Source of the DNA: Jaapia argillacea MUCL 33604
Lineage: Eukaryota > Basidiomycota > Agaricomycetes > Jaapiales > Jaapiaceae
Reading direction: 5' to 3'
Length of the DNA stretch: 64,000 bases
NCBI GenBank assembly: GCA_000697665.1
Contig: KL197709.1
Location: 1,968,538-2,032,537, forward strand
A program made the position numbers and the translations under genes. The notes under the pieces are model-generated. The model searched no databases. It worked only from the letters and a program-made list of their open reading frames with translations, and was not told the DNA's origin. Positions 25,901 to 38,013 of the stretch are shown here, piece after piece (the stretch's first letter is position 1; every line of letters begins with the position of its first letter).

Positions 25901-27534
25901 TCCTCCTCCGACCGGTGGTCAAGGCGATTGTCTTGCTCCTTTTTGGCGGTTTGTTCGTAGGGTCTGTGATCTCAATTCAACACGTCCAGCTGGGACTCGG
26001 TGAGTGTTCCAAGTACATTTATAGGTTTTCCGTCTCTGATACCTCGTCTATAGACCAGAGGCTAGCTCTCCCTTCTGACTCGTATCTCATTCCATACTTC
26101 AACAATCTCGACACATATCTGGATATTGGGCCTCCTGTCTACTTCGTCTCCCACAACATTGACGTCACACAGCGGCCCGGGCAGCAAGCACTATGTGGCC
26201 GATTCACGACCTGTGACGAGTTCTCCGTTGCCAATTTCCTCGAGGCCGAGCGGAAGAGACCAGACGTTTCCTTTATTTCTCAACCAACCGCCTCGTGGAT
26301 AGACGATTTCTTCAACTGGCTTGATCCTGCCAAGGAGGAATGCTGTCGAGTACGGAAAGATAACCCTGATGTTTTCTGCACCGATCGTGACCGCGCCCGG
26401 CTTTGCCAACCTTGCTATGCAGGGAAGCAACCTGCTTGGAACATCACCATGGAGGGCTTACCTGAGGACGGGGAGTTTATGCGGTACCTCAAGCAATGGT
26501 TAATCTCTCCCACCACTGAAACTTGTCCATTGGCCGGGAAAGCCTCCTTTGGAACGGCGTTGTCGATTGACGAAGACCGTGACATCGTGGCAGCATCCCA
26601 CTTCCGCACGTTCCACAAGCCTTTGAAATCCCAAGAGGACTTTATCAATTCGTTCCAAGCTGCCCATCGCGTTGCAGACGACATATCCCATCGAACTGGA
26701 TCGCAAGTTTTCCCGTATTCCCTCCATTATGTTTTCTTCGACCAGTATGCTCATATCATTGCCATTACACAAGAAATCCTCGGCCTTGGCCTAGCAGCAG
26801 TTTTGTTAGTGACGGCCTTCTTCTTGGGCTCTTGGAGAACTGGTACGATCGTGACTGGGGTTGTTGCACTGACTGTCGTCACGGTGATGGGCGTCATGGG
26901 AGTGTGGGGTATAAGTCTCAATGCCATCAGCTTGGTCAACCTTGTCATTTCACTTGGGATTGCTGTCGAATTCTGCGCCCACGTAGCGAGGGCTTTCATG
27001 AGCGCAGGATCTGGGCTTCCGGTTGACCATCCTGCCGGTCAAAAGGAACGTGATGAGCGTATGTGGACTGCCCTCGTTGACGTTGGCCCATCCGTAAGTT
27101 GTCTTCCCGTTCCCTTTTGTTTGAACACACTTCCTGACAGCTTGCCGTAGGTTTTATCCGGCATCACGTTCACGAAGTTGATCGGGATGCTTGTACTTGG
27201 CCTTACACGATCCCGATTACTGGAGGTGAGTGACCATACCGGCCCCCTGGTGAGAATACTGAAGGACCGTTGCCAGATATATTACTTCCGAATGTGGTTG
27301 TCGCTGATTGTCTCTGGAGCGTTGCACGGCCTGGTACTGCTTCCTGTCGTACTCTCTCTAGCTGGAGGGCCAGGGTTCCCTCTGCAGGAAGCCGACGAAG
27401 AATGGATGTCAAATGCCATTCGGAATGATTACGAATACGCGTGAGTGTACTCTTGAATTTGTCGAATGATTGTTGACATCCTTGGTTTGGATAGCCCATT
27501 CCTTGCAGATGATGACTCCATTCGAAGTGATTAA
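22968..27534 (+). CDS. NCR1: Niemann-Pick type C1-related sterol transporter
   Basis: NPC1/Ncr1 moves sterol across the lysosomal or vacuolar membrane. The N-terminal sterol-binding domain is visible: APTDGGMSGQCAMRGSCG, GKPLPCPYDGAAEEP, GPICCTNDQVETLRDNLG and CPACRNNFRSFFCTFTCSP, with its many cysteines. Then comes FLVLAVGVDNVFILVHELD, part of the sterol-sensing domain. Further on are the NPC1 middle lumenal domain and a second membrane block (TVVTVMGVMGVWGISLNAIS, NLVISLGIAVEFCAHVARA). The last intron joins NDYEYA to PFLADDDSIRSD, stop at 27532-27534. The major exon covers about 23330-25728. No hydrophobic signal peptide precedes APTDGG at the ATG at 22968, although the first domain should be lumenal; see the findings. 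Identity is secure. Confidence 0.95.
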
Positions 27535-27661
27535 CTTCATGTCGGATGCGATAAATGTTATATGTAGAGACCACAGATGCAGTACAGTATTCACATGCAC
27601 GAGAATTTTTATTCTTAATAAGAATGGGCAAGAAGTGGAGATACCATGAACTACAGCAACA

Positions 27662-28578
27662 TCAAGGTGATCGAGGTGACCGCGGAGATCTGGATCTACT
27701 ATCCCTAATGTCATCCCGACTGTAACTTCGGCGGCCACGACTACGTGTTCGAGAACGAGTACGGCTGCGGCTCCTCGAATATCTGGAGTACGAAGAATAG
27801 GACATTGAGCGTGTTCGTGAGCGTGTGTACGGGCTGCGAGTACGGGAGCGACTCGAGCGGACTGAGTAACTGGGGGATCTGGTGCGTCGTCGTCCATAGC
27901 CTCCCCGCTCGTAGCTTGGAGATCGCCTTCGTGGAGGTAAGCGATCTCTTCCTCGAATTGGCGAACGCGAGCGAGACCGTGACACTGGGCGATATGTGTC
28001 TCTCATGGGGGGCGGGCCACGACGGCCATAACGAGGTCGGTAAGTGTCGTCTCGACCACCAAATCCACGTCTTTCTGGTCTACGGGCAGGGGGAGATGCT
28101 GAACGTGAAGGGCTGCGGGAATATGACCGTGCTTTGTCGCGCCCATTGCGGAGACGTGGCCGTGAAGGTGAAGGTGAGCGGATGGGTAGGTCGGATAGTT
28201 CGACTTTTACAATGGCTCCGTCAATTTGACCTCCGTCCATATGCGACGAAGCCTTATGTGCTGATACTGAATCTACAAATTCAAGGGCAGCCTTCCCTCG
28301 GTTTTGTCCCGCTAAAATTGACAGATATCAGGAGGGAAGTCAAGATACGGACTCTCGGTGAACGCACATTTCCCAAACAATGGCAGGTCAACCTTTGTGA
28401 TGTCTCCGTAATACCCAAAGATCGTTTTGAGGTGTGATTCGACGACGTTACGCGTCAGGTTGGTGATGATAACCACCTTTGCGTGGGGTTTATTTTGAGG
28501 AGCTCCATTCTCCATATCGACATCTGCATCTCTCAACGGGTGTGGTGAGGTCGAACGGCCTCTTGGGGAAGCAACCAT
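27662..28578 (-). CDS. RNPS1-like SR-related splicing and exon-junction factor
   Basis: RNPS1 is a peripheral exon-junction and ASAP complex protein that promotes splicing. The ATG at 28578 leads, after a short Ser/Pro start, into one RRM: AKVVIITNLTRNVVESHLK (RNP2), IFGYYGDITKVDLPL, then across the intron KSGQNRGKAALEFVDS (RNP1 region) and IDGAIVKVELSDLP. The C-terminal ~180 residues form a long Arg/Ser domain (SRSRSRSPIRGRDRLPPRR; SYSRYSRSRSRTRSRTRSRG) ending SPRSPRSP at 27662. A single RRM followed by a C-terminal RS tail is like RNPS1, although animal RNPS1 has its Ser-rich part before the RRM. The codon bias of the RS tail creates a long false antisense frame. Confidence 0.85.
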
Positions 28579-28822
28579 GTTGGCGGTTTTGAGAAAATGA
28601 GTGGGAGGTGAAAGGGAATGCAGTATCTGCGGTGGTTATAAGCGTAGAGGGACAACGTGCGACTGAGCTTGTGACATGTTGTGACATGGCACCTTCTCGT
28701 TCTCATCACTCGCAACCTCTCGCTTGAACTGACAAGGTCCTTCTCGGAGAAAAGATGCAGTCCTGCGCAAGTTCTACGAGATATGGTGCGAAATACATAT
28801 ATCACTCGACCGGGACCCAGTA

Positions 28823-30556
28823 CTAGAGGACAGGTGTCCAATCAATATCATCCCGTTCTCTCTTCACTCTCTTCACCCGCCTGCGAGGTTTGCTCTCTTT
28901 GTTAGTCGCTGCTAAACCATGCGCCTTGTTCATATGTCTTTTCAACGTGTCTTGCCTCGAATAAGACTTGTTTTCATTTGGAGGGCAGAGTTCGCAGGTG
29001 AAGGGTTTACAATCGTCGTTGTGTCGGGCCTCGTGCCGTTTGCATTCATTCCTTCGGAGGAAACGTTGCCCACTGCGAATTTCATCCGTCCCCCAAAACT
29101 GTCAGCCATTACGCCCGAAAGTTGATCGAGGCACTCACCAAAATCCGCATTGGAAGGGCCGGTAGTCCACGTGAGAGCCGACGTGCGTAATGATGTGGTC
29201 TCGTCGTTTATTCTTCTGGTCACAACCAGTAACGTAGCAGCGATAGTCGTCGAGCAATTCGCCTTGAGTGGAAAGCTTCCCAACGAAGGGATAGAACCAA
29301 GTAGTGTCCATCTCGCTTCCCATGTTTCGCTGCTTGTACACCTCGACTTTGCGACGTAGTTCATCGAGATCAACGCCAAGATGAGCGTTCAAAACGGGAC
29401 TGTCCATATTCGATTCGCTAGGTCCAGGAAGGGAATTGGCCATCGTAATATCGAGAAGCGGAGTCCTTTTCTCGCTCTTTACGTGGGGGGTTGGGGAAAG
29501 CACGACATGCTGGTTCCTAGGGTCTAGAGTCTCGGGCAACCAGCCAGAAGGAGCGAAGGCCGAAAACGACAGTCCTGGCGATTCAAGTGGCCACGGGGGT
29601 GATGAGGATCGCCTTTGCTGGTTCTGACACGGCTGATCGGCAACTGTCATGGCTGTCGTGACTTCTGGGACCAACGGAGACACGCTTGCTGAGGACGAGT
29701 CTGCAGAAGGCGAGGGACATACAACCATTTGACTATCGACCAGGGCCAAAGGCGAAGAACCGGGATAAAGAAACTCTTCCAGGCCATCGTCTCGATGCTC
29801 AGAGTTGATATTGATCATGATGTCCGCAGGGTTGACGCAAGCAGAGTGTTCTTGGATGAAGGAAAACGATTTGAACACGGTGGTATCGGGGAACAGTCCA
29901 ATGAGAGGGCGATTTGGGCGAAGTGAAGAAAATTCGAAGTTGGCGCCAGAGTGCCATTCGTTTCTGGAAAAGTCTTCGAAAAGGGATCGCTTGGCTGATG
30001 TATCACGACTGCTCGTGGCTTGAGCTTGTGAAACCCAGTCCGCCAGCTTCTCCGTTGAGTGTGTGGGCTCAAAAACAGGAAGACGGTGATCCAGAGTAGA
30101 AGGAGCGTTTGCCGGTAAGTCTTGCCCTAGGAAAGGATCCGTAAGGATCAACTGTGCAGGGGATGAATCGATGTTGCAGATGTCCCGCAAACGCAAAGGC
30201 CCATCGAGGTGAGAGTCCGGCGAAGACCTGTCGGCACTCTTGGTGGGGAATGCAGAGAGAAGCTCGTCGCACAAGATTCCCAGACCTGTGAGGACCGGTC
30301 GTGGATGGTCTTGAACGATATTTGCAGGAACGGGCTCGTCCCGAAGATTGGATTGGAACTCGTCCTCAATCGGCCTCTCTGCAAAGGTTGGGGAATAGAG
30401 GTATCGCAAGAGTAGGGAAGTTTGTCCTGGATCCATGAGAGGAGTTTCTGTGGTCATAGGAATGTCTAATGGCGAATGAACGGCGATAGTAGGAGATAGC
30501 TCTTGTGTGTGGATATAGCAGTAGTTATGTGCCGAGGGTTCAAATTCATCGGCCAT
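28823..30556 (-). CDS. C2H2 zinc-finger transcription factor
   Basis: The ATG at 30556 starts a long acidic, Ser/Pro-rich, likely activating region (about 430 residues, one exon). Three zinc-finger-like units lie at the C terminus: CYVTGCDQKNKRRDHIITH (atypical), then across an intron FQCGFCGQRFLRRNECKRH (classical C2H2), and TCELCPPNENKSYSRQDTL with KRHMNKAHG. The intron fits donor GTGAGT near 29137 and acceptor TTCGCAG near 29068; this choice restores a C-x2-C-x12-H-x3-H finger. A basic tail RRRVKRVKRERDD follows and the gene ends DWTPVL at 28823. I do not recognise an orthologue. The three-finger C terminus with a basic patch suggests a DNA-binding regulator. Confidence 0.82.
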
Positions 30557-30834
30557 GTCGAGGCTCTATTGTAGTGTGTAAGATCGTGAAAGGTCGTGAC
30601 GAAAATAGGCTGGCGTGTAAGTAAGGCAGCGGCTACGCGTGAATAGGATAATGTGGGGATGTAGAAGGAGAACTAAGCCAACCGGCCTGGATTGGGGCGA
30701 ACATTGAACTTCGCGATATGGAACGCGTTATTTGCCCGTGTTGTGGTTTCAGCCAAAACCGGAACTCACCTCCAACTGATCGCAAGATTCTACAAAGTTT
30801 CCCAATCAGGACTTCCTCTGCCACCATCCTTCCA

Positions 30835-32572
30835 ATGTCGAATCCTGTTCTCGAAAAGCCCCAGCCACCCACCAAAAATGCCGCCAAACCAAGGAAAAGA
30901 TTTGTGGGAAGCAAGTCCGCTACTCCGTCGAAGCCAGGGGCACCATCAGCTTTTGTTACCAACCAAATCCCACAGGACATCCTGTCCGATGTCAGCTTGA
31001 ACAATGCAATCAAGCAGCTTCCTTCAAATTACTCCTTCGAGATTCACAAAACCATCCATCATATTCGAAAAAACGATGCCAAAATGGTGGCTCTCCAGAT
31101 GCCTGAAGGTCTCCTCATGTTTGCGTGCGCGATTGCGGATATTATCGAGCGGTGCGCAGGTGATCTTTGCGTGGTTGCCAGGTGTCCTTCATTCCGTTGA
31201 ATCTTACTTCCCAGTTTTACCAATGCACTCACCGTAATCATGGGCGATGTCACTTACGGTGCATGTTGCATCGATGACTATTCCGCAGTCGCCTTGGGCT
31301 GCGATATGCTTGTGCATTACGGGCACAGTTGCCTCGGTATGTGTAATATCACACCACCGAATACGTTTCTCCTCATTTTCTCGACCAGTTCCAATTGATC
31401 AAACGACTATCAAAACCCTCTACATATTTGTGGAGATCGCCATTGATTCATTGCATCTTAACCAGACAGTCCGGTTGAATTTCCCCAGTGATCGCCAGAA
31501 GTTTCACGAAACCATCCTGGAGTCGGACCTTTCTGCGCCAGTTGGCCAAATTCTGCCAGGAACTCGTCACCTGCGAATTGAGGGATCGGAAAGCGCAGAA
31601 GATTCCCCGATAACTTCTTCTAGTTCTCCGTACAAGCCCACACGCTTAGCACTCGTCTCTACCATCCAGTTCGTAGCCGCTCTACAACGATTGAAAGATG
31701 AACTTGCCACAGAATTGCACAATCCCCCTCCGTTTCAAACGCCTGTCGGTTTGATCACTGCAGTAGGGGAGCAGGACTCTGAAAGCGTGACAACGGCGGA
31801 AGTTTCTCCGAAGCTGTGGGCGGGCAAGTATGATGCGACTATTCCGCGGTCGAAACCACTCTCTCCAGGGGAGATTCTTGGGTGTACCGCACCACGCCTA
31901 GAGGACGTTGATGCTCTCATGTATGTCGGCCCTTTCCCTCCAGTCGACTTGGCTTACTCATAACCGTATAGTTATCTCGGCGATGGTCGATTCCATCTCG
32001 AATCCATCATGATCGCCAATCCGACAGTTCCTGCATTCCGATACGATCCTTATTCGAAGAAGCTCACAAGGGAATATTATGACCATAGGGAGATGAGATC
32101 TATCAGGAGCGACGCCGTTACGACTGCGAGGAGAAGCATCACTTCTCTCTCTTCCTCACTCCATGGCGAGGCAGATCCAATGTGGGGCGTGGTCTTGGGA
32201 ACGCTCGGCAGGCAGGGAAGTTTCAAGCAGTTGCAAGCCATCACTCACCAACTCAACTCCTCTCGGACACCCATCCCCTATATTCCAATCCTACTTTCTG
32301 AATTATCTCCAGCGAAACTAGCTCTATTCAATCCACACATTTCGACATTTGTGCAGACTTCGTGCCCTCGGCTCTCCATCGACTGGGGTTACGCTTTCGA
32401 CAAACCGCTTTTAAGCCCGTACGAGACAGCAGTCGCTGTGGGCCGTGCTGCTGGTTGGATGGATGAGGGAAAGGAGGATCGCGGGAAGAGTGAAGACTCC
32501 GTCTATCCCATGGACTTTTATGCCGCGGGGAGCCCGTGGGCTATATCCAGGACAAAGGGAATTTTTGACTGA
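30835..32572 (+). CDS. DPH1: Diphthamide synthase subunit Dph1 (ACP-histidine synthase)
   Basis: Dph1-Dph2 is the non-canonical radical-SAM [4Fe-4S] enzyme that performs the first step of diphthamide formation on elongation factor 2. The core reads [60 protein letters not shown] and [15 protein letters not shown]. The three cluster cysteines of the family are present: [18 protein letters not shown] and [14 protein letters not shown]. The stop is at 32570-32572. Introns lie near 31180-31230, 31336-31388 and 31920-31970. I prefer the ATG at 30835 (MSNPVLEKP); an in-frame ATG at 30718 would add 39 residues including [11 protein letters not shown]11 follows on the same strand. Confidence 0.94.
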
Positions 32573-32727
32573 TATCGAGAGTTATATGTCATCGCTCCTA
32601 AAAGTCATGGACAGCATTGTATTCGTCTTGATACTTGTATCGGTAGAGTTGACTGTGTAGCCTATTCTACCTCAAGGACCGGGGGATGATAAACCTCAGT
32701 CCCAGCCTGTTCGCGTGAATTTAGCCA

Positions 32728-32734
32728 TCACGTG
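32728..32734. promoter_or_regulatory. TCACGTG motif upstream of FAR11
   Basis: TCACGTG lies about 75 bases before the FAR11 start codon, in the 236-base gap after DPH1. It resembles the sites before FRS2, BCD1 and dihydroorotase. No binding data can be read from sequence. Confidence 0.35.
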
Positions 32735-32808
32735 TCGGAGTCATTGCGCAAGGCTGCTTTCATTTCGACTTGTCAATTCCAAGCCAAGAGCCAGGGTCTC
32801 TCTTCACC

Positions 32809-35800
32809 ATGTCTTTCGCTCAGATGGCTTTCTTGAACGTGCAGTCGCAGGATAACGAAAGCAACGCGTCTCAGCAAGATTCCATCACATTTGGTCAGCT
32901 CAGGAACTTGGTGAACTCAGCACCAAAGCCCAAGGTTCGATGAACCCCCATTGCGCCGTCCGTATAAATGACTTATAAATGATCGCAAGTAGCAATCATT
33001 TTATGACTTCCGTTATGACGACGAGGACACAGTTCTCAACGAGATTGAAGAGTTCTACTCCTACGTCGAAATGCCTCAGGTGGCAGAGAATCTGAAGGCT
33101 TGGGAGGGCTCCTTCAATGGAGGTACGAGGGTCACATCGTGCTCATCGGATAGCTATTGAGGCGTTCAACCTTCAGAGTGGATCAAGGCCAACTTTGCTC
33201 AGCGAAGAGCTCATGTCGAAGTGCTGTTGGAGAGCTTGGAACATCGGGACGCCGTGATCCGTTTCACGAACGCTCGCCGATTACTCTATGTCTTGCAAGG
33301 TATGCTATGCGTGCTTGGATTCAATGTAGAAACTGAGAAACCACCCACAGGGACATTTGCCGAAACTTCATCGCCTGAGCACCAGCTACACTGGATATTC
33401 GAGAACTGCAAGGTAGTTCGTGCTGCCAATGGGCTGAGCACAATAGTGGAGGCATTGAAGATCGCCAGCTCCAAACATGACCTTCTATGGTACGTGGTAT
33501 GTTCTGGCGTCCCTGCCGTGTTTTGACCAGCAGTTTCCAGCAATCTTTCCGACGCAGACGCTTCCCGATTCAACATATCACCAATGGAGAAAGCTGATGT
33601 TATCGAGGAAGTGAACACTGAAATTTCAGTCTACCTCGGAATGCTTTACCATCTCGTAGAGGTGTGCAAGGGTTACGATGACTTTTCTGACGAACTCAGT
33701 ATGTTCATCTATCTCTTTCTTCCGCATCCTCTGAATAATCGCAGTGAGTTTGGATCCGCCTCTCCCCGTCTACCTGTTCGCGGTTGTGTCTGGACTCAGG
33801 GATAAGAGTGCGAAGGGCTACCCCGTGAAGAAGGTTCGTGGATTCCTGACGTTGTCAGTCTTCCCTCTGCTTATGAAAAACCAGCTCCTTTTGGTATTGT
33901 GGAAGACCTTGTTGTGCTGCCTCGGCGGCATTCGTGAACTGGAACGTGTCAAAAAGCTTTCGCGAGAATTATCGGGGTTGCCACCCGTTCCGGACGAAGG
34001 TAATCTTCCAATCCTGTACTCAGAATCCCCCTTACAAGGCCTACTAGCTCTTCCAATCAAGGCTACACCATTGGACATGGATACTTTCCGTCAAGAGACC
34101 TCAACCAAATACCCAACTTTCACACCACCTGCCTCGGACGCGCCCTCCGTCCCTGCCTTCCACATACCTGCCGCTAAACTCGCTCAAGCGTACTCTCCTA
34201 TTCCAGTTAGACATCATTATCAACATGACGATGTCGATCCCCATCAATCTGGAATTCCGCAAAACGGTCACCCTCACGCCTTTCATGCACAGCAGCACAA
34301 TGGTCCTTTCCGGACGGTTCCTCAACCTGCCACCCCTGCGCCATCTCCACCACCGTCACCGAAGCCGAAGAAGCAACAATATCAAACTGACCAGAATCGA
34401 CCTTTCCTGTTCCCATTCTCGCGGAGTCGGTTCAAGAGGAATGCGCGACTGGTCCCTTTCGCTATTGATGAGGCCGACAATCTGTACAACAAGCATATGT
34501 ATGTTAGTCTATCCCTGTGGCAGATGTGGCGTACCAGGGAAGAGTGTATGACTGCTGAAAGCGGTTTGCCATTCATGCCCGGATCAGAGGCCATCGTTGA
34601 ACAAAAGCAACTCCCATCCGATGTGAGTAGACGCTCTTTCGAACTGTTGTTCTGTCGTTAATATTGTGATTCAGGACGATTTCTTGGAGCCTCTAGCTGA
34701 TGTGGCCCTCCTCGACGCAGAAATAGCCGAAAGCGAACTCGCACTCAAACAAGCTGAGTCAAGCAGTGAGAGGCGGAAAGCGAGGGAACGCAGAGAAGAT
34801 CTCTTGCGCCTCAAACGAGTTGAGCAGATATATGTAAGTTATTCTCAAAGGCGCTCCTGGATGAACCTAGCTGATGGCGGTTGCAGAACTCTGTCCTTCC
34901 TGTATTGTCGGGATGGGTCTTGGTCTTGCTGAAATTACTCCTGGCCACCGTGTCCGCAGCAAATAGTGCTCAGCCACCTCAATCTGCTGCTTCAGTTAGC
35001 TTTCAGCCTGGTGTATCGTCGCCACGTATGTATCTTTTGACATTTAGAAGGATTCATTTGACCTCCTATCAGCCATGGATCAAGCCCCTATACCCCTGCA
35101 GACTCTTGACGAAATCGACGTCACACGGCATCGCGAGATTACCTCCAAGGCGGTGTCAGCCATTCTGTTGTTGACACTGAAATGGTTCAAGGTTTCACGT
35201 ACGTTAAACATACACCTCTTCCTTCATCGTGCTTATGTCCCATTGAAGATGTGATGAAGTTTCACCACCTGGGGCAGTTACTCCTGGACACCAATTGCCT
35301 CTTATTGATCCTGAAGATGTTCGGGCTTCAGGAGGTTGCTGTATCAGTTGTATCTAAAGCTGATTCTCCAGAGAACAAGTGTGTTTTTTAAGATCTCTCT
35401 ATATTCGTCACTGACCGAACAATTCTAGCTTCTTCCGGTATTGTCAAACGAATTTTGCGAAGAACCCACAACCAAGTCACCTCGATGGCGCATCTATGGG
35501 TGGACCTTTATCTCAGAGGAAGACAGTCAAGCGTTCGCGTATCCTTCCTAACGGCCAAGTCGTTGAAGAGGAGGTGGAATTGCTGACTGACTTTTCGTGG
35601 AGGAACTTCTTCTCCACCATCAATTTTGCGAAGATTATGCAAAAGCTCTCTAAGCATCGATCCCATCGCATTTGGATGCTTGTTCAATACAAGAGTTCTG
35701 TGCGTAGCGCTGCATTGCTTGGCCGATGCACATATCTAACCGGTTCCTCTTTGTCAAGGCTGTGTTGAAGCGGGTGCTCCGAGTAACGCACCCAATGCTA

Positions 35801-36985
35801 CAGTTACATATATTGAAACTCATCAAGAGCCAAGTGCCATTTTGTGGGCGGAAATGGCGCCAATGTAAGTTCAACTCGATAACGGAATTCATATCCACAT
35901 AACATAACACGTCCCATAGCGAACATGAAGGTCATTACGTCTATTTACCTGAACTGCAGGCCTGACCTCAGAGACGAGTGGCTAACTGGGACCGAGGTCG
36001 ATGATGTTGCTGATGCTCAAGTACGTGTTCCTTGTTCCTGGGGAGTTGAAGATTCTCAACGTGTACAGGCACAAGAGCAGGCGTTGCGACATCTCGTAAA
36101 ATTCTGTGGGTGGAAAACAGTGTTCGTCGTCATGTATCATCACTAATCGAATTGGTTTGGTCAGATAATACCAAGCGATATGGACCGACGGCGACGCATA
36201 TCAGTCAAGCACATAGAAGATCTGTGAGCATGTCACACCACTTGGAAGGACTTCATCCGGGCCCAGAACTTTCTGGCATCATACGCCCTGTTGGGACACC
36301 AAACGTTGTTGAGGCTGATGTCTTCCCTCCGCTACGGGCTCAAGCACCTGATCCCTCGATATTTCTGCCATACATTCCAGAAGACATCGCATTTGAAGAA
36401 GAGTACGAAGACTATTTGTCTGACCTAGGTTGGTCCGATGAGCAGGCCGCAGAAGCACCTCTGTTTGGCGGGACATCTGCATGGCATCGACTCCCCGAGT
36501 TTGCGTCTGAGATCGCCGATGGTATCAGCGACACCGAGAGTATTGAATCAATTGGTGAACTTGGCGAGGAGGCACGACTTGATGTCATTCGCGACGAGCG
36601 GGAGGCATTGGACGAGAATGTGAACAACTGGGAGGTACGGTGCATGTGATATATCTGCGCGAGAATCGGTGCTGACGACAGATATCAAACGCCACAGCAT
36701 ATGAGTCCCAAAACGATGGCAGCTCTTCCCAAATCACCCGCTGGACGACGTCGTTCAGGGTCTGGAGGTGGACTCCGGCCCATTTTGCCCTTCACCTTGG
36801 ATGATGGTAGTGCGGTCGATCTCGATAACGGTGATGACGAGGAGGAGATGGGACCTATACCCAGGGATCAATCCGGACCCTTTGCGTCGGGTGCTGGGGT
36901 TGACGAGGTCGAGTACGCTTATGGGTAAGTCTACGCTGATTTAGATATGGAGACCTCAACTAAAACCGGGTTTCACAGCGTGTAA
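32809..36985 (+). CDS. FAR11: Far11/STRIP, scaffold subunit of the STRIPAK phosphatase complex
   Basis: Far11 (animal STRIP1/2) is a scaffold of the STRIPAK complex that controls PP2A and Hippo-like kinases in fungal mating arrest, hyphal fusion and septation. The N1221-type N-terminal domain reads QSFYDFRYDDEDTVLNEIE, WIKANFAQRRAHVEVLLES, then MSLDPPLPVYLFAVVSGLR and LVLWKTLLCCLGGIRELE. The DUF3402-type C-terminal domain follows: LYNKHMYVSLSLWQMWRT, SAILLLTLKWFKVSH, MKFHHLGQLLLDTNCLLLI, NFFSTINFAKIMQKLSKHR and SNMKVITSIYLNCRPDLRDE. Acidic sequence near the end reads IPEDIAFEEEYEDYLSDLG. A last intron with donor GTAAGT at about 36925 gives YAYGV and a stop at 36983-36985. About a dozen introns split the gene, so exon limits are approximate. 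Confidence 0.93.
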
Positions 36986-38013
36986 CCATTGTTGGGGTAT
37001 GTTCTCAATACCAAGTTTGCATATTCTCAAGGGCCGCAGGCCCGACTTTGATGTTTATCCGATGTGTGCACGTTGCTTCCCATCACGACTAGCAACTTTA
37101 AATCCTGTATCTTGGTTTCTCGCCATGTCGAACACGTTACTTGGGCAGTGGAGATATGGTGCATCTAACTCGAGCTGTGCTGTGCACTCGGGGAACCGAA
37201 CCGCGATGGATCTGGTGCTGTCCTGGATGATGCCGGATCCATCGATGGACGAAAAAGGACGACAAAAGATACGGCTGGTGGGGATTGATGGATGAATTGG
37301 TAACATCGAACCTTGTGCAAGATGGGAGTAAGGGAAGAATAAATATACAGACGATGAGTCAGACAGGGGGTGGGGAATGTACACGCAGGGCATGTGTAGT
37401 GTGATTCTCTGAAAGTGAGGCCATGAAACGGAACTCGGATAGGCCGCAGTGGGGCACAGTCACCGCAAAGTCAGAAAATGGATCATGAGGAAGAGGGTGG
37501 CTCGGTTACATAACAGTTGTCGAACAGAAAAAGAAAATTGCTCAAGTGCGAAAAGGCAACCAGCATCTTGGCCAGAGCGCTCTCGGATCGACCCTCCTCT
37601 GTCGATCCTTCGTCGTTTGTTTTTCTGTTCAGCTCCTCCTCGACGACAGCGACGGTGTCGACAGAAGAGGGGATTCGTTGTCCTCATCCTTAGAACAGCT
37701 TCCCAGGCGGTCTCAAGTGGCACTTTCCATCGCAACCCTGGCTTTGTGACCGACTTTTCCTCCTCCCAGCATCGTAAAAGGCACGCCTTCGCTGCGCGTT
37801 CGCCACTAGATTTCGCTCTCGCCATCCTCTTCGATTGTTCAATCTCCCCCGACAGCCTTCGCCAGACTTCACGACATATTTTACGACCCCTTTCTCTCGT
37901 TTAGTCCCCGCTCGATCTTGAAGAACGAGCACCACCTCCACAGAGAAATCTTCGTCGCCACCACATTTCGGTGTATCTGGCGACTGTTTCTCTGAACAGG
38001 GTCGTCCCCTCAG
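36986..38013. other. 1-kb gap between FAR11 and the first cyclin-like gene
   Basis: I see no gene here. Open frames at 36999-37295 and 37449-37904 have no recognisable motif. The last ~450 bases are rich in C and T with TTCCTCC-type runs, as in long fungal leader and promoter regions before regulatory genes. Confidence 0.55.

Noticed and set aside
27745-28437. 230-codon plus-strand open frame
   Set aside because: It lies antisense to the RNPS1-like RS tail; Arg/Ser codon bias leaves the opposite strand open. No domain is present.
37449-37904. 151-codon plus-strand frame before cyclin paralogue A
   Set aside because: No motif; composition fits a C/T-rich leader.
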